Shown: positions 51,499 through 61,556 of the stretch, one piece after another | Layout of the letters: every line of letters starts with the position of its first letter | Numbering within the stretch: position 1 is the first letter of the stretch | NCBI RefSeq assembly: GCF_004785645.1 | Contig: NZ_SRPE01000011.1 | Location: forward strand, 78,304-142,303 | Reading direction: 5' to 3' | DNA from: Empedobacter tilapiae | GTDB taxonomy: Bacteria > Bacteroidota > Bacteroidia > Flavobacteriales > Weeksellaceae | Length of the DNA: 64,000 bases | Position numbers and translations under genes: made by a program | Notes under the pieces: generated by a model | The model's input: the letters and a program-made list of their open reading frames with translations, nothing else | Databases searched by the model: none | What the model was told of the DNA's origin: nothing

Positions 51499-52497
51499 AT
51501 GAAATTAGACGATATACTAAAAGAGCGTATTGTAATTTTAGATGGTGCAATGGGAACAATGATCCAAAAGCACAATTTACAGGAGGAAGATTATCGCGGA
51601 GAACGATTCAAGGATTTTCATACTTCTTTAAAAGGAAATAACGATTTATTGGTTTTAACACAACCACAAATCATTAAAGATATACACAAAGAATATTTGG
51701 CTGCTGGTGCGGATTTGATAGAAACCAATACGTTCAATGCTAATATTATTTCTATGGTTGATTATGACATGGTTGATTTGGTTGATGAATTAAACTACGA
51801 AGCAGTTCGTTTAGCTAAAGAAGCTTGTGAGGAATATTCTACTCCTGACAAACCTCGTTTTGTAGTGGGGTCTTTAGGTCCTACAAACAAAACAGCGTCA
51901 ATTTCTCCACAAGTTAACGACCCAAGTTATCGAGATGTTGATTTTGATCTATTGGCAAATGTTTATTATCGTCAAGCAAAAACAATGTTAGAAGCTGGTG
52001 TTGATGTACTTTTAGTTGAGACTATTTTTGATACTTTAAATGCGAAAGCTGCATTTTATGGAATTCAAGATGCGATAGAAAAAACAGGAATCAATGTTCC
52101 ATTGATGGCTTCAGGAACAATTACAGATAAATCGGGACGAACTCTTTCTGGTCAAACGACTGAAGCTTTCTTAATTTCATTAGAACATATTGATTTAATT
52201 TCAGTTGGATTAAATTGTGCTTTAGGTGCAACAGATTTGATTCCATATTTGGAAGTATTAGCCGAAAAAGCGCCATTTTATGTCAGCGCATATCCAAATG
52301 CTGGTTTACCAAACGCTTTCGGTGGATACGATGAAACTCCTGAAATGATGCGAGATTTCATTAAACCTTTCTTAGATAAAAAATTGGTTAATATTTTAGG
52401 CGGATGTTGTGGAACTACCCCAGAGCACATCAAATTGATGGCAGATTTAGCAAAAGAATACGAACCTCGAAAAATTGATGAGCGATGTCAGGCGTAA
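51499..52497 (+). CDS. metH: Methionine synthase subunit 1: homocysteine-binding domain
   Basis: 332 residues corresponding to the N-terminal homocysteine S-methyltransferase module of cobalamin-dependent MetH. It begins '[17 protein letters not shown]', has '[13 protein letters not shown]', and its zinc site is Cys240 ('GLNCALG') with Cys303-Cys304 ('[10 protein letters not shown]'). The protein ends at the natural domain boundary. The start of the second metH gene overlaps its last 13 nt, so the two are coupled rather than broken by a mutation. Expression is governed by the SAM riboswitch upstream. Confidence 0.95.
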   Translation: MKLDDILKERIVILDGAMGTMIQKHNLQEEDYRGERFKDFHTSLKGNNDLLVLTQPQIIKDIHKEYLAAGADLIETNTFNANIISMVDYDMVDLVDELNYEAVRLAKEACEEYSTPDKPRFVVGSLGPTNKTASISPQVNDPSYRDVDFDLLANVYYRQAKTMLEAGVDVLLVETIFDTLNAKAAFYGIQDAIEKTGINVPLMASGTITDKSGRTLSGQTTEAFLISLEHIDLISVGLNCALGATDLIPYLEVLAEKAPFYVSAYPNAGLPNAFGGYDETPEMMRDFIKPFLDKKLVNILGGCCGTTPEHIKLMADLAKEYEPRKIDERCQA

Positions 52498-55148
52498 AAA
52501 TTCAACTTTCTGGATTAGAACCTTTAATTGTACGCGAAAATTCAAACTTTGTAAATGTTGGTGAACGTACAAATGTAACTGGTTCTAAAAAATTCTTGCG
52601 ATTAATCAAAGAAGAAAAATTTGAAGAAGCACTTCAAGTTGCACGTGACCAAGTAGATGGTGGCGCGCAAATTATCGATATCAATATGGATGAAGGTATG
52701 CTTGATGGTGTGGCTTCTATGGTAAAATATTTGCGTTTGATTGCTTCTGAACCTGATATTTCGAAAGTTCCAATTATGATTGACTCTTCGAAATGGGAAA
52801 TAATCGAAGCTGGGCTGAAAAATGTTCAAGGTAAAGCAATTGTCAACTCAATTTCATTAAAAGAAGGCGAAGAATTATTTATCGAACATGCGAAGAAAAT
52901 CAAACGTTATGGTGCTGCAACAGTGGTTATGGCGTTTGATGAAAAAGGTCAAGCTGATAATTACGAACGCAGAATTGAAATCGTAAAACGTTCGTATGAT
53001 ATTTTAGTCAATCAAGTAAATTTCAATCCAAGAGATATCATTTTTGATGTAAATATTTTTCCTGTAGCAACAGGAATGGACGAACATCGCCGTAATGCTA
53101 TCGACTTTTTTGAAGCTACAAAATGGATCAAAGAAAATCTTCCGCATGCATTAGTTTCAGGTGGAGTTTCGAATGTTTCGTTTTCGTTCCGTGGAAATAA
53201 TGCAGTTCGCGAAGCGATGCATACAGCGTTTTTATATCACGCTATCAAACACGGAATGGATATGGGAATTGTCAATCCAGAAATGATTGAGATTTATGAT
53301 GATATTCCAAAAGATTTATTAGAACACGTTGAAGATGTCTTATTAGACAGACGAGATGATGCAACAGAACGTTTGATTGATTTTGCTGAACATCTAAAAG
53401 GTGTTACAAAAGAGAAAAAGAAAGATGATGCTTGGCGCGAATTACCTTTGGAAAAACGAATTGAAATTTCTTTAGTAAAAGGAATAACAGAATTTATTGA
53501 CGAAGATACTGCGGAAGCTTTAGAAAAAATTGGTTCGCCTTTACGCGTTATCGAAGGTCCTTTGATGGATGGAATGAATGTCGTTGGAGATCTTTTTGGA
53601 AGCGGAAAAATGTTCTTACCTCAGGTTGTGAAATCAGCGCGTGTAATGAAAAAGTCGGTTGCTTATTTAACGCCTTTTTTAGAGGAAGAAAAACTTAGAA
53701 ATAAAACAGACAAAGAGCCTTCTAAAATCTTAATGGCAACTGTAAAAGGTGATGTTCACGATATCGGAAAAAATATTGTTTCAGTTGTTTTAAGTTGTAA
53801 TGGTTTCGAAATTATCGATTTAGGCGTAATGGTTTCTTCTGAAACGATTTTAGATGAAGCGCAAAAAAATAATGTCGATGTGATTGGTCTTTCTGGATTG
53901 ATTACGCCTTCGTTAGATGAAATGGTACATGTTGCCAAAGAAATGAAACGTCTTAATCTTGATATTCCATTAATGATTGGTGGTGCAACGACTTCTAAAG
54001 CTCATACAGCTGTTAAAATTGCGCCAGAATATGATAAAGCGATTCATGTTTTAGATGCTTCGCGTTCAGTTACGATTTGTCAAAAATTAATTGGAAATCA
54101 ACAGGCAGAATTACTTACAGAAACAACTACTGATTATACAAAAATTAGAGAAGGTTTCTTAAATCGTGCTGTATCAAAGGAATATCTATCGATTGAAGAT
54201 GCTCGAAAAAATAAATTGAAAGTTAATTTTGAAGAAAATAAACCTTTTAAACCAAATAAATTAGGTGTTTTCACGCATCAAACAACAGTTTCTGAATTAA
54301 GAGATTTTATCGATTGGACGCCATTTTTCAAAACATGGGATTTACACGGAAAGTTCCCTGCTATTTTAGAAGATGAAATTGTCGGAACGAATGCCAAGGA
54401 ATTATATGTCGATGCTTTATCAATGTTAAATAAAATCGAGGCTGAAAATTTAGCTAAACCGAAAGCTGTTTTTGGGCTTTTTAAAGCGAATACGGTAAAC
54501 GATGACACGATTGAATTGTTTGATCAAAATGATAACAAAATCGAGGAATTTTACACACTTCGTCAACAAGCGAAAAAATCGAAAGAGCAACCAAATATTT
54601 CAATTGCAGATTTTATCGCTCCGAAAGATTCAGCTATTCAAGATTATATCGGTGCATTTGCAGTAACTACTGGACAAGAAATAGAAGAGGTTGCAAAAGC
54701 TTACGAAACCAATTTAGACGATTACAATTCAATAATGGTGAAAGCAATTGCCGATCGTTTAGCTGAAGCTTATGCAGAATATTTGCACAAATATATTCGT
54801 ACAGAAGTTTGGGGTTATGCGAAAGATGAAACTTTATCGAATGACGAATTAATCTCAGAAAAATACAAAGGAATTCGCCCTGCTCCTGGTTATCCTGCGT
54901 GTCCAGATCATTTAGAAAAAGAAACGATTTTCAAAATATTAGATGTAGAGAAAAATGCAGGAATTGAGTTAACAAGCTCCTTAGCAATGTATCCTGTATC
55001 ATCTGTTTCGGGTTATTATTTTGGAAATCCTGAAGCAAAATATTTTGGTGTCGGAAAAATAAAAATGGATCAAGTTCAAGATTTTGCGCTTCGAAAAAAT
55101 ATTGATTTAGACAAAGCTGAGCGCTGGTTAAGTCCTAATTTGGCGTAA
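52485..55148 (+). CDS. metH: Methionine synthase subunit 2: folate, B12 and activation domains
   Basis: 887 residues covering the rest of MetH. A pterin-binding barrel ('[17 protein letters not shown]', '[11 protein letters not shown]') is followed by the cobalamin cap and Rossmann domain with 'GDVHDIGKN' (His425, the lower axial ligand of cobalt). The reactivation domain ends the protein with '[16 protein letters not shown]' and '[16 protein letters not shown]'. It accepts the methyl group from methyl-THF and passes it to homocysteine bound by the partner encoded just upstream. metF, which makes methyl-THF, lies downstream after a repeat-bearing gap. Confidence 0.96.
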   Translation: MSGVKIQLSGLEPLIVRENSNFVNVGERTNVTGSKKFLRLIKEEKFEEALQVARDQVDGGAQIIDINMDEGMLDGVASMVKYLRLIASEPDISKVPIMIDSSKWEIIEAGLKNVQGKAIVNSISLKEGEELFIEHAKKIKRYGAATVVMAFDEKGQADNYERRIEIVKRSYDILVNQVNFNPRDIIFDVNIFPVATGMDEHRRNAIDFFEATKWIKENLPHALVSGGVSNVSFSFRGNNAVREAMHTAFLYHAIKHGMDMGIVNPEMIEIYDDIPKDLLEHVEDVLLDRRDDATERLIDFAEHLKGVTKEKKKDDAWRELPLEKRIEISLVKGITEFIDEDTAEALEKIGSPLRVIEGPLMDGMNVVGDLFGSGKMFLPQVVKSARVMKKSVAYLTPFLEEEKLRNKTDKEPSKILMATVKGDVHDIGKNIVSVVLSCNGFEIIDLGVMVSSETILDEAQKNNVDVIGLSGLITPSLDEMVHVAKEMKRLNLDIPLMIGGATTSKAHTAVKIAPEYDKAIHVLDASRSVTICQKLIGNQQAELLTETTTDYTKIREGFLNRAVSKEYLSIEDARKNKLKVNFEENKPFKPNKLGVFTHQTTVSELRDFIDWTPFFKTWDLHGKFPAILEDEIVGTNAKELYVDALSMLNKIEAENLAKPKAVFGLFKANTVNDDTIELFDQNDNKIEEFYTLRQQAKKSKEQPNISIADFIAPKDSAIQDYIGAFAVTTGQEIEEVAKAYETNLDDYNSIMVKAIADRLAEAYAEYLHKYIRTEVWGYAKDETLSNDELISEKYKGIRPAPGYPACPDHLEKETIFKILDVEKNAGIELTSSLAMYPVSSVSGYYFGNPEAKYFGVGKIKMDQVQDFALRKNIDLDKAERWLSPNLA

Positions 55149-55204
55149 GGAGTTGCACAATGTATTATGTAAAAAGTACATTGTGCTCTAGCTAAATGAA
55201 GAAT

Positions 55205-55400
55205 CTCAGACTCCTCGACAAGTTCGGAATAATAGAAACATATTTTCATCCTGAGCTTGTCGAAGGATCACACAAATTTGGATGAGTTTCTGAAATAAGT
55301 TCAACATGACAATGAACGTAGAACAAAACAAAAATGCGCTAGGGATTACAGTGAAAATCGTTTTTTGTTGATTGAGCGGAGTCGAAATCAACAAAAAAGA
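55205..55400. repeat. Interspersed-repeat-like block between metH2 and metF
   Basis: The 348-nt gap contains several inverted repeats. TCGACAAG/CTTGTCGA pairs at 55215-55222 and 55256-55263, inside a 'cctgagcttgtcgaagg' phrase common in repeats of many bacterial genomes. A 13-bp perfect stem TTTTTTGTTGATT/AATCAACAAAAAA (55361-55373 with 55386-55398) has a loop GAGCGGAGTCGA. Base composition is less AT-rich than the surroundings. No gene is supported here. Confidence 0.6.
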
Positions 55401-55496
55401 TTGAAACGAAAAGCCCGCCAAAAGGGAACACCCTTATAAAATAAATTATATAATCGAAATTCGAGATTCGAACTTCGCTAAACGATAAAATAAAGA

Positions 55497-56453
55497 ATGA
55501 AAGTAACTGAACATATAGAACGTGCGAATGGAAAACCACTATTTTCTGTTGAGATTTTACCTCCTTTAAAAGGTCAAGATGTCAATGCGACGTTCAAAAC
55601 TTTAGATCCTTTAGTTGAATTAAACCCTGCCTTTATCGATGTCACTTATCATCGACAAGAATATATTTACAAACAAAAGGAAAATGGATTATTAAAACGT
55701 TATCAGGTAAGAAAACGACCAGGTACAGTTGCAATTTGTGCTGCGATACAAAACCATTATAAAATAGATGCAATTCCACATTTAATTTGTGGCGGATTTA
55801 CAAAAGAAGATACAGAAGATGCTTTAATTGATTTGAATTTCTTAGGTATTGACAATCTTTTGGTTTTACGAGGAGATCCTATCAAATCGGAGAAATCATT
55901 TGTTCCTGAAATTGGAGGACATGCACATGCTTCTGACTTAATAGAACAAATTACAGCTTTGAATACAGGAAATTATCTTGACGATGAATTACAAGAGTCT
56001 CACGCTATGGATTTCTGTATTGGAATAGCAGGCTATCCTGAAAAACATTTCGAATCACCTAACCTTGGAATGGATTTGTATTATTTAAAAAAGAAAGTAG
56101 AATTAGGCGCAGATTATATTGTAACTCAAATGTTTTTTGATAATCAAAAGTATTTTGATTTTGTTAAAAAATGTCGAGAAATGGATATTAACATTCCTAT
56201 TATTCCAGGCATAAAACCATTAACATCATTTAATCATTTAACTTCTATCCCTCAAAATTTTTACATCGATTTACCAGAATGTTTATCTATGGAAGTTCTA
56301 AAAGCGAACGATAAAGAAACTATAAAACAAATTGGTTTGGAATGGTGCATCAATCAATGCAAAGAGTTAGTAGAATTTGGAGTTCCTGGATTACACTTTT
56401 ACACAATGAGTAATTCAAATAATACTAAAACAGTTGCAGAAGCTATATTTTAA
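55497..56453 (+). CDS. metF: 5,10-methylenetetrahydrofolate reductase
   Basis: Reduces methylene-THF to methyl-THF, the methyl donor for MetH. 318 residues, flavin TIM barrel. Visible: 'FSVEILPPLKGQDVN' (15-29), 'FIDVTYHRQE', 'LICGGFTKEDTEDAL', 'NLLVLRGDP', 'GADYIVTQMFFDNQKYF' and 'IPIIPGIKPL'. Transcribed in the same direction as metH1-metH2; the repeat block between them leaves open whether they share a transcript. The ATG at 55497 gives the usual N-terminus. Confidence 0.95.
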   Translation: MKVTEHIERANGKPLFSVEILPPLKGQDVNATFKTLDPLVELNPAFIDVTYHRQEYIYKQKENGLLKRYQVRKRPGTVAICAAIQNHYKIDAIPHLICGGFTKEDTEDALIDLNFLGIDNLLVLRGDPIKSEKSFVPEIGGHAHASDLIEQITALNTGNYLDDELQESHAMDFCIGIAGYPEKHFESPNLGMDLYYLKKKVELGADYIVTQMFFDNQKYFDFVKKCREMDINIPIIPGIKPLTSFNHLTSIPQNFYIDLPECLSMEVLKANDKETIKQIGLEWCINQCKELVEFGVPGLHFYTMSNSNNTKTVAEAIF

Positions 56454-56458
56454 AAACA

Positions 56459-56495
56459 TGAAAAGAGAAAACCTAAATTAATTTTCTCTTTTTCA
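56459..56495 (+). terminator. Intrinsic terminator after metF
   Basis: An 11-bp stem AAAAGAGAAAA/TTTTCTCTTTT (56461-56471 with 56482-56492) running into more T. Confidence 0.8.
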
Positions 56496-56652
56496 TTATA
56501 AAACTATAATCTATAAAGTCAAAACACTAAATAGACACATAAAATAACAGCCTACTATTGTTTACTTTCCTTAGTCACATTTTTATGTAAAAAGAAAGAA
56601 TAACGAGAGAAAATAAACTATTGTTAATCGACCAATAAATCAGCTCTTTGCA

Positions 56653-56756
56653 CGGATGCCCAACGATCAATTGACGGATACGCATCGGAGAGTTGACGGA
56701 AGCGCTTCCGTTAACTCTCCGATGCGCACGCGTTGCAACTCCTATGGGCATCGGAC
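56653..56756. repeat. GC-richer nested palindrome, probable interspersed repeat
   Basis: Two 22-nt arms abut at 56682-56703 and 56704-56725 and pair at 21 of 22 positions, around GGAAGC|GCTTCC. Outside them, CGGATGCCCA (about 56653-56662) pairs with TGGGCATCGG (about 56745-56754) with one mismatch. The block is visibly richer in G+C than the DNA on either side and contains no gene. This fits a REP/MITE-like element. Confidence 0.65.
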
Positions 56757-56781
56757 AAGATACGGATAGTATTCAATTGAG

Positions 56782-56870
56782 AAAGTGATTTTATATTTAC
56801 TTTTAAAAGTCCTTAAACGAACAATTTCCGAAAAATAATAGGTTTTTCGGAAATTATTCGTTTTCACTTT
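56782..56870. repeat. Second long inverted repeat upstream of the bioA end
   Basis: 21-nt arms at 56815-56835 and 56843-56863 pair at 20 of 21 positions around TTTCCGAAAAA, with the 7-nt loop TAATAGG. Farther out AAAGTGA (56782-56788) pairs with TCACTTT (56864-56870). It could end transcription of the biotin operon or be part of the neighbouring repeat. Confidence 0.6.
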
Positions 56871-56968
56871 TTATACTGGTATTAATTCATTATTGAAAAA
56901 GATTTGATCGTAATGCTCTACCTATATTTCAAGTTCTTTTGAGCATATAGTAAACAACGTTTCATTAC

Positions 56969-58240
56969 TTAAACCAATTCAATTAAAGCTTGACGAATCG
57001 TATCATAAATATAATTTAGATCATCAGTCGAAATACAATAAGGAGGAACCAAATAAATTATATTTCCTAATGGACGCAACAATATACCTTTCTCTAAAAA
57101 GTAAGGATACAGCTTTTCGTGTATATCACTAAAATAAGACGTTTCTTCGTCTGTATTCCATTCCAACGCCAAAATAGTTCCGCATTGTCTTATCGCTTTT
57201 ACTTTAGGATGATTTTGAATAGATGCAACAAAAAATTGATGTTGATGCACTATATTTTCAATTTGCTGTTGTGTAAAGGTTTGTAACAACAAATCAAGAC
57301 TTGCTAACGCAGCAGTACATGCCAATGGACTTGCCGTAAAAGAATGTCCGTGGAATAATGTTTTATTCAAATCATCTGCATAAAAGGCTTGGTAAATTTC
57401 GTCTGTACAAGTTGTAACGCCCAAAGGTAAAGTACCACCTGTTAAGCCTTTCGAAAAACACATAATATCTGGAACTTCTGTCAAATGATTTGCTGCAAAT
57501 AATTTACCTGTACGACCAAATCCAACAAAAATCTCGTCTTGAATCATTAAAATATCATTTGTTCTACAACAATGCATCAATTGATCTAAATATTCGGCTT
57601 GATGCATCAACATCCCCGAAGCTCCTTGAACCAAAGGTTCATAGATAAAACAAGCTACTTTCGTTGCAACTTCTTTTATTTGTGCTTTAATAGCTTCTAT
57701 ATTTTCTGTATTCGGCGTATCAATAAATATAACATCAAAAAGCTTTTCACTAAAAGGTTCTGTCCAAATTCCTCTTCCACTCACCGACATCGCGCCAAAA
57801 GTATCGCCATGATAGGCATTTTTGAACGCTAAAATCACAGGTCTATCTTCTTTTTTATTGAAGTGATATTGTAAACACATTTTTAATGCAACCTCAATCG
57901 CTGTTGATCCATTATCACTGTAAAATGCTTTCTTTTGGTTGGTCGGTAAAAGAGCTAATAAACGTTCGGACAATTCAATTGCAGGTCGATGCGTAAATCC
58001 TGCAAAAATAACATGTTCCAAAGTTGTTAGCTGTTCGTGCATTTTCTGTGCGATATACGGATGCGCATGCCCATGCAACGTTACCCACCACGATGAAACC
58101 GCATCAATATATTGCTTGTTATTTTCATCGTAAATATAACTTCCTTCTCCTCTTACAATTGGAATAATATTATTGGCTTTTTTCATCTGCGTATAAGGAT
58201 GCCAATTCACCAACTGATCGCGCTCTTTTAATGTGTACAT
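56969..58240 (-). CDS. bioA: Adenosylmethionine-8-amino-7-oxononanoate aminotransferase
   Basis: Third step of biotin ring assembly: transfers the amino group of SAM to KAPA, giving DAPA. 423 residues, PLP class III fold. '[11 protein letters not shown]' near the N-terminus, '[16 protein letters not shown]', '[16 protein letters not shown]', '[12 protein letters not shown]' and the Schiff-base lysine in '[15 protein letters not shown]' are BioA hallmarks, especially the Trp-Trp pair. It starts inside the bioB end (13-nt overlap) and is last in the operon. Confidence 0.96.
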   Translation of the reverse strand: MYTLKERDQLVNWHPYTQMKKANNIIPIVRGEGSYIYDENNKQYIDAVSSWWVTLHGHAHPYIAQKMHEQLTTLEHVIFAGFTHRPAIELSERLLALLPTNQKKAFYSDNGSTAIEVALKMCLQYHFNKKEDRPVILAFKNAYHGDTFGAMSVSGRGIWTEPFSEKLFDVIFIDTPNTENIEAIKAQIKEVATKVACFIYEPLVQGASGMLMHQAEYLDQLMHCCRTNDILMIQDEIFVGFGRTGKLFAANHLTEVPDIMCFSKGLTGGTLPLGVTTCTDEIYQAFYADDLNKTLFHGHSFTASPLACTAALASLDLLLQTFTQQQIENIVHQHQFFVASIQNHPKVKAIRQCGTILALEWNTDEETSYFSDIHEKLYPYFLEKGILLRPLGNIIYLVPPYCISTDDLNYIYDTIRQALIELV

Positions 58241-59223
58241 GTCTGAGCTGTTTCTTGTTTAACCATTGGTAGTAAACCTAAATTTTCAAACATTTGCATG
58301 TCTTCAGTTACCCCAGGATTAGGCGTTACCAATAAGGTTTCACGTTCTCCTGTAAAAATAGAATTCGCACCAGCCATAAAACACCAAGCTTGTTCAACTT
58401 CTGTCATTTCTATTCGACCAGCACTTAAACGAACAACCGAAGAAGGCATCACAATACGAGCTGTTGCAATCATACGAACCATATCCCAAATATCTACTTT
58501 CGGATTATTTTCTAAAGGCGTTCCTTTTACTCTCGCTAAAGCATTTACAGGAACAGATTCTGGATGTTTTGGCATTGTTGCCAAAGTTAATAGCATAGAA
58601 ATTCGATCTTGATGTGTTTCTCCTAAACCAATAATTCCGCCCGAACAAACTGTAATCCCAGCTTTTCGTACATTTTGTATTGTATTGATTCGATTATCAA
58701 ATTTACGTGTAGAAATAATCTCATCGTAATAAGCTTCGGAAGTATCTAAATTATGATTATAAGCATGTAAACCTGCTTCTTGTAAACGAATTGCTTGTTC
58801 TTCTGTCAACATTCCTAATGTACAACACACCTCTAATCCCAACTCATTTACACCTTTCACCATTTCGATTATTCGATCAAAGTCTCGATTATTTCGTACT
58901 TCTCGCCAAGCAGCTGCCATGCAAAAACGTGATGAGCCCGCTTCTTTTGCTTTCTTTGCATGTGCTAATACCGTTGCTGTTGGTAACAATGCTTCTACTT
59001 TAATATCGGTATGGTAACGCGCTGCTTGTCCACAATATGAGCAATCTTCGGGACAACCACCTGTTTTTACAGATAACAAGGTACATACTTGTACTTCTCT
59101 TGCGTTGTGCCATTCTCGATGTGTTTTGGATGCGTGATATACTAAATCTAATAATGGTTGATGATAGATTTTTTCGATTTCTTCTTTCGTCCAATCATGA
59201 CGTGTTTCGTTTGATACTTTCAT
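58228..59223 (-). CDS. bioB: Biotin synthase
   Basis: Radical SAM enzyme inserting sulphur into dethiobiotin. 331 residues. The 4Fe-4S cysteines are Cys57, Cys61 and Cys64 in '[16 protein letters not shown]'. The cysteines and arginine of the second cluster are represented by 'CMAAAWRE', 'CCTLGM' and 'VVRLSAGR'. '[15 protein letters not shown]' and '[10 protein letters not shown]' are diagnostic. It lies 6 nt downstream of bioD and overlaps bioA by 13 nt. Confidence 0.97.
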   Translation of the reverse strand: MKVSNETRHDWTKEEIEKIYHQPLLDLVYHASKTHREWHNAREVQVCTLLSVKTGGCPEDCSYCGQAARYHTDIKVEALLPTATVLAHAKKAKEAGSSRFCMAAAWREVRNNRDFDRIIEMVKGVNELGLEVCCTLGMLTEEQAIRLQEAGLHAYNHNLDTSEAYYDEIISTRKFDNRINTIQNVRKAGITVCSGGIIGLGETHQDRISMLLTLATMPKHPESVPVNALARVKGTPLENNPKVDIWDMVRMIATARIVMPSSVVRLSAGRIEMTEVEQAWCFMAGANSIFTGERETLLVTPNPGVTEDMQMFENLGLLPMVKQETAQTCTH

Positions 59224-59229
59224 TGTATT

Positions 59230-59853
59230 TTAAATATTAAATTGATGCTTAATTGTTTCTGCAATTTTTCTAACTTCGCTTGAGTTTATTGAATTGAGTT
59301 TTGGTATAATGATGATAGAAATATCCGAAGGCAAATGATTTTTTATAACACGAGCAGTGTCTTCATCAAACTCTCCATTAAACACAAAATATTCGATAGC
59401 GATATTTCTTAATTTCAGTACTTCAATCGTTAATAATGTATGATTAATACAACCCAAATAATTCGTTGCAACCACAACTGTTGGAAGATTAAATTGCTGA
59501 ATAAGATCAATCATAAAATCTTCTTCATTAATAGGAACAAATAATCCGCCCGCTCCTTCAACAATAAGAGAATTGATTGTTTTGGGAAGTTCAAAATCAT
59601 TTAGATTGATCTCAATATCTTCTTCTTTTGCAGATTGATGAGGCGAAGCAGCTTTTTGTAAGCGATAACGTTCTTGATGAATCTTCAGTTTTGGAGAAGT
59701 TAACGATTCAACCAACAAACTATCTGATGAATCTAAATCTCCCGATTGTATTGGTTTCCAATAATCGGCTTGTAAAACTTCAGTTAATATTGCTGAAACA
59801 ATCGTTTTCCCAACTCCTGTCCCAATTCCTGTAACAAATAATTGTTTAGACAT
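59230..59853 (-). CDS. bioD: Dethiobiotin synthetase
   Basis: ATP- and CO2-dependent closure of the ureido ring of DAPA. 207 residues. The P-loop 'GIGTGVGKTIVSAIL' lies at 9-23, 'YWKPIQSGD' binds substrate, and 'VEGAGGLFVPI' is the usual second motif. It overlaps the bioF start by 8 nt and precedes bioB by 6 nt, in keeping with a tightly packed operon. Confidence 0.95.
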   Translation of the reverse strand: MSKQLFVTGIGTGVGKTIVSAILTEVLQADYWKPIQSGDLDSSDSLLVESLTSPKLKIHQERYRLQKAASPHQSAKEEDIEINLNDFELPKTINSLIVEGAGGLFVPINEEDFMIDLIQQFNLPTVVVATNYLGCINHTLLTIEVLKLRNIAIEYFVFNGEFDEDTARVIKNHLPSDISIIIIPKLNSINSSEVRKIAETIKHQFNI

Positions 59854-60955
59854 TTTCTTTTATCTTTTCTATTAATTGATTAATTTCTTCTTGTGTGTTA
59901 AAAGCATGTAAACAGATTCGTAAGCACTCTTCTCCTTCTACTACTGTAGGTGGAAAAACCGCAAAAGTGTTTATTCCAGCATCTTCTAATTGATTTTTGA
60001 TTTTGGTTAATTGGTTTGTAGATTCAAACTTTAGAATTTGAATTGGACTATTTTTATTCGAAGAACTCGTTAAACCACTATTTCTAAAATGTGAGATATT
60101 ATGTTGTAAACTTTCTTGAAGCGATTTATTTTCTTTGATAAACTGATAACCTTTTCGTAAACCTGTCACATGAAAATCAGCAATAGCTGTGGTGTAAATA
60201 AAAGGTGAAGCATAATTAATGAGATAATCAATCACTAACTGATTAGCTAAAATAGAAGCACCGCTCATTCCCATCGCTTTTCCATAGGTTACAACCGTTA
60301 CAAATACTTTGTGTTGTAATCCCAATTGATGAACCAATCCGTAACCAAAAACACCAAAAGCATGAGCTTCATCTACTATTAATGCTGCATTGTATTTATT
60401 GGCTAATTCGACCAGTTCAATTAATGGAGCACAATCGCCATCCATCGAATACAAACTTTCTACTGCGATAAAACAACGCTCTTCTACTCTTTGCAATAGT
60501 TTCTCTAAATGATCTAAATCGTTATGTTTAAACTTTAACTTTTTTGCGTTGGATAATTTAATCCCATCATGCACTGATCGATGAATATTTTCATCAACTA
60601 AAATAGTATCATGTCGAGTTAAAAGTGAAGAGAAAAGTGCCAAATTAGCATCATATCCAGATGAAAAAAGTAATGCAGCTTCTACTTTATGTTCATTCGC
60701 AATCATTTCTTCCGTTTCACTTAGATAATCGGAATTCCCACTAATCAAACGTGCTCCAGTAGAACCATAAAGTAAACTTGGTTGTGCTATAAACTCATTT
60801 AAAATTTGCTGATGTAAAATTTCATTTTTAGCTAATCCTAAATAATCATTACTATAAAAATCAATTCCTGAAGAGCGAACTTTTAATGCTCTTTTAATTC
60901 CTTTTTGCTCTCTTTCAAATAGAGATAGTCGCAATGAATTAAAATTTCTCAACAT
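59846..60955 (-). CDS. bioF: 8-amino-7-oxononanoate synthase
   Basis: PLP alpha-oxoamine synthase joining pimeloyl-ACP (or -CoA) and alanine. 369 residues. 'GIDFYSNDYLGLAKN' (30-44), 'GSTGARLISGNS', 'DEAHAFGVFG' with Asp195 and His198, and the Schiff-base lysine Lys226 in 'TYGKAMGMSG' are clear. Its first 17 nt overlap the end of the di-iron protein gene, so the two are translationally coupled. BioF is the first committed enzyme, so the upstream partner may act on its substrate. Confidence 0.95.
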   Translation of the reverse strand: MLRNFNSLRLSLFEREQKGIKRALKVRSSGIDFYSNDYLGLAKNEILHQQILNEFIAQPSLLYGSTGARLISGNSDYLSETEEMIANEHKVEAALLFSSGYDANLALFSSLLTRHDTILVDENIHRSVHDGIKLSNAKKLKFKHNDLDHLEKLLQRVEERCFIAVESLYSMDGDCAPLIELVELANKYNAALIVDEAHAFGVFGYGLVHQLGLQHKVFVTVVTYGKAMGMSGASILANQLVIDYLINYASPFIYTTAIADFHVTGLRKGYQFIKENKSLQESLQHNISHFRNSGLTSSSNKNSPIQILKFESTNQLTKIKNQLEDAGINTFAVFPPTVVEGEECLRICLHAFNTQEEINQLIEKIKENV

Positions 60956-61556
60956 TATTCAGTTCATTTTCAATTGCAGAAATCCAATGCCCAAACAACG
61001 TTTCTTCTAGTTGTATCACTTGATTTGCATAAATTTCCCATTCATTATGAAATTCTTTTAATTGAGAAATCATTTCTTCAAGATGACCTTCTTCTTCAAC
61101 AATAATAGATTTCACCATCACTTTTTGTTGATGCGCCGTCAAAACATCTTGATATATTGGATACAATTCATCTGCCCTAACTTCTATAGCATAAGTCACA
61201 AACAAATAAGCTGCGTATTTTAAATCTTCTCCTTCAAGCTTAAATTCTTTCTTCAATAAACGACAAACCTGAATATCTAATTGATGTAAATAATAGATTG
61301 TTGCTTTTGGCGCTAAAAGATAAATAGGCTCATAATTGATACAAGCATCTGGAATTAATTTTACAATTTGCTTTTTCAAATAATAAGCATGGCGATGTTC
61401 CTCTGCTGCATGTTTCAGTTGTATAAGATTGATAAAAGTTTTGTGTTCACATGCCGAAATTTTTCTTGCTCCCGCATTTTCCATATACGAAAGTGTATTG
61501 AGCCACTTTACATGTAATTTTGGTTCTGAAACAATATGATTTAATAATTTTTTCAA
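60939..61556 (-). CDS. Ferritin-like di-iron protein heading the biotin operon, function unknown
   Basis: 205 residues, almost all helical, no signal peptide. Residues match the full ligand set of ferritin-like di-iron proteins: Glu26 ('MENAGARK'), Glu53-x-x-His56 ('AAEEHRHAYY'), Glu125 ('YAIEVRADELYP') and Glu155-x-x-His158 ('IIVEEEGHLEEM'). The 27- and 30-residue spacings are typical of a four-helix bundle. It is the promoter-proximal gene and overlaps bioF by 17 nt. No bioC, bioH, bioG, bioI, bioW or bioZ is seen in this operon. A role in making the pimeloyl moiety by O2-dependent chemistry is an inference. Other options are an iron or oxygen-protection role. Confidence 0.8.
   Translation of the reverse strand: MKKLLNHIVSEPKLHVKWLNTLSYMENAGARKISACEHKTFINLIQLKHAAEEHRHAYYLKKQIVKLIPDACINYEPIYLLAPKATIYYLHQLDIQVCRLLKKEFKLEGEDLKYAAYLFVTYAIEVRADELYPIYQDVLTAHQQKVMVKSIIVEEEGHLEEMISQLKEFHNEWEIYANQVIQLEETLFGHWISAIENELNNVEKF

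Noticed and set aside
52485..52497. Frameshift between two halves of metH
   Set aside because: Both genes have clean ends, the split lies exactly at a domain boundary, and split MetH is known in Bacteroidota.
55206..55421. Minus-strand 71-residue frame containing 'RQAQDE'
   Set aside because: It reads through an intergenic repeat; 'RQAQDE'-type peptides are a known by-product of such repeats, and no start or conservation supports it.
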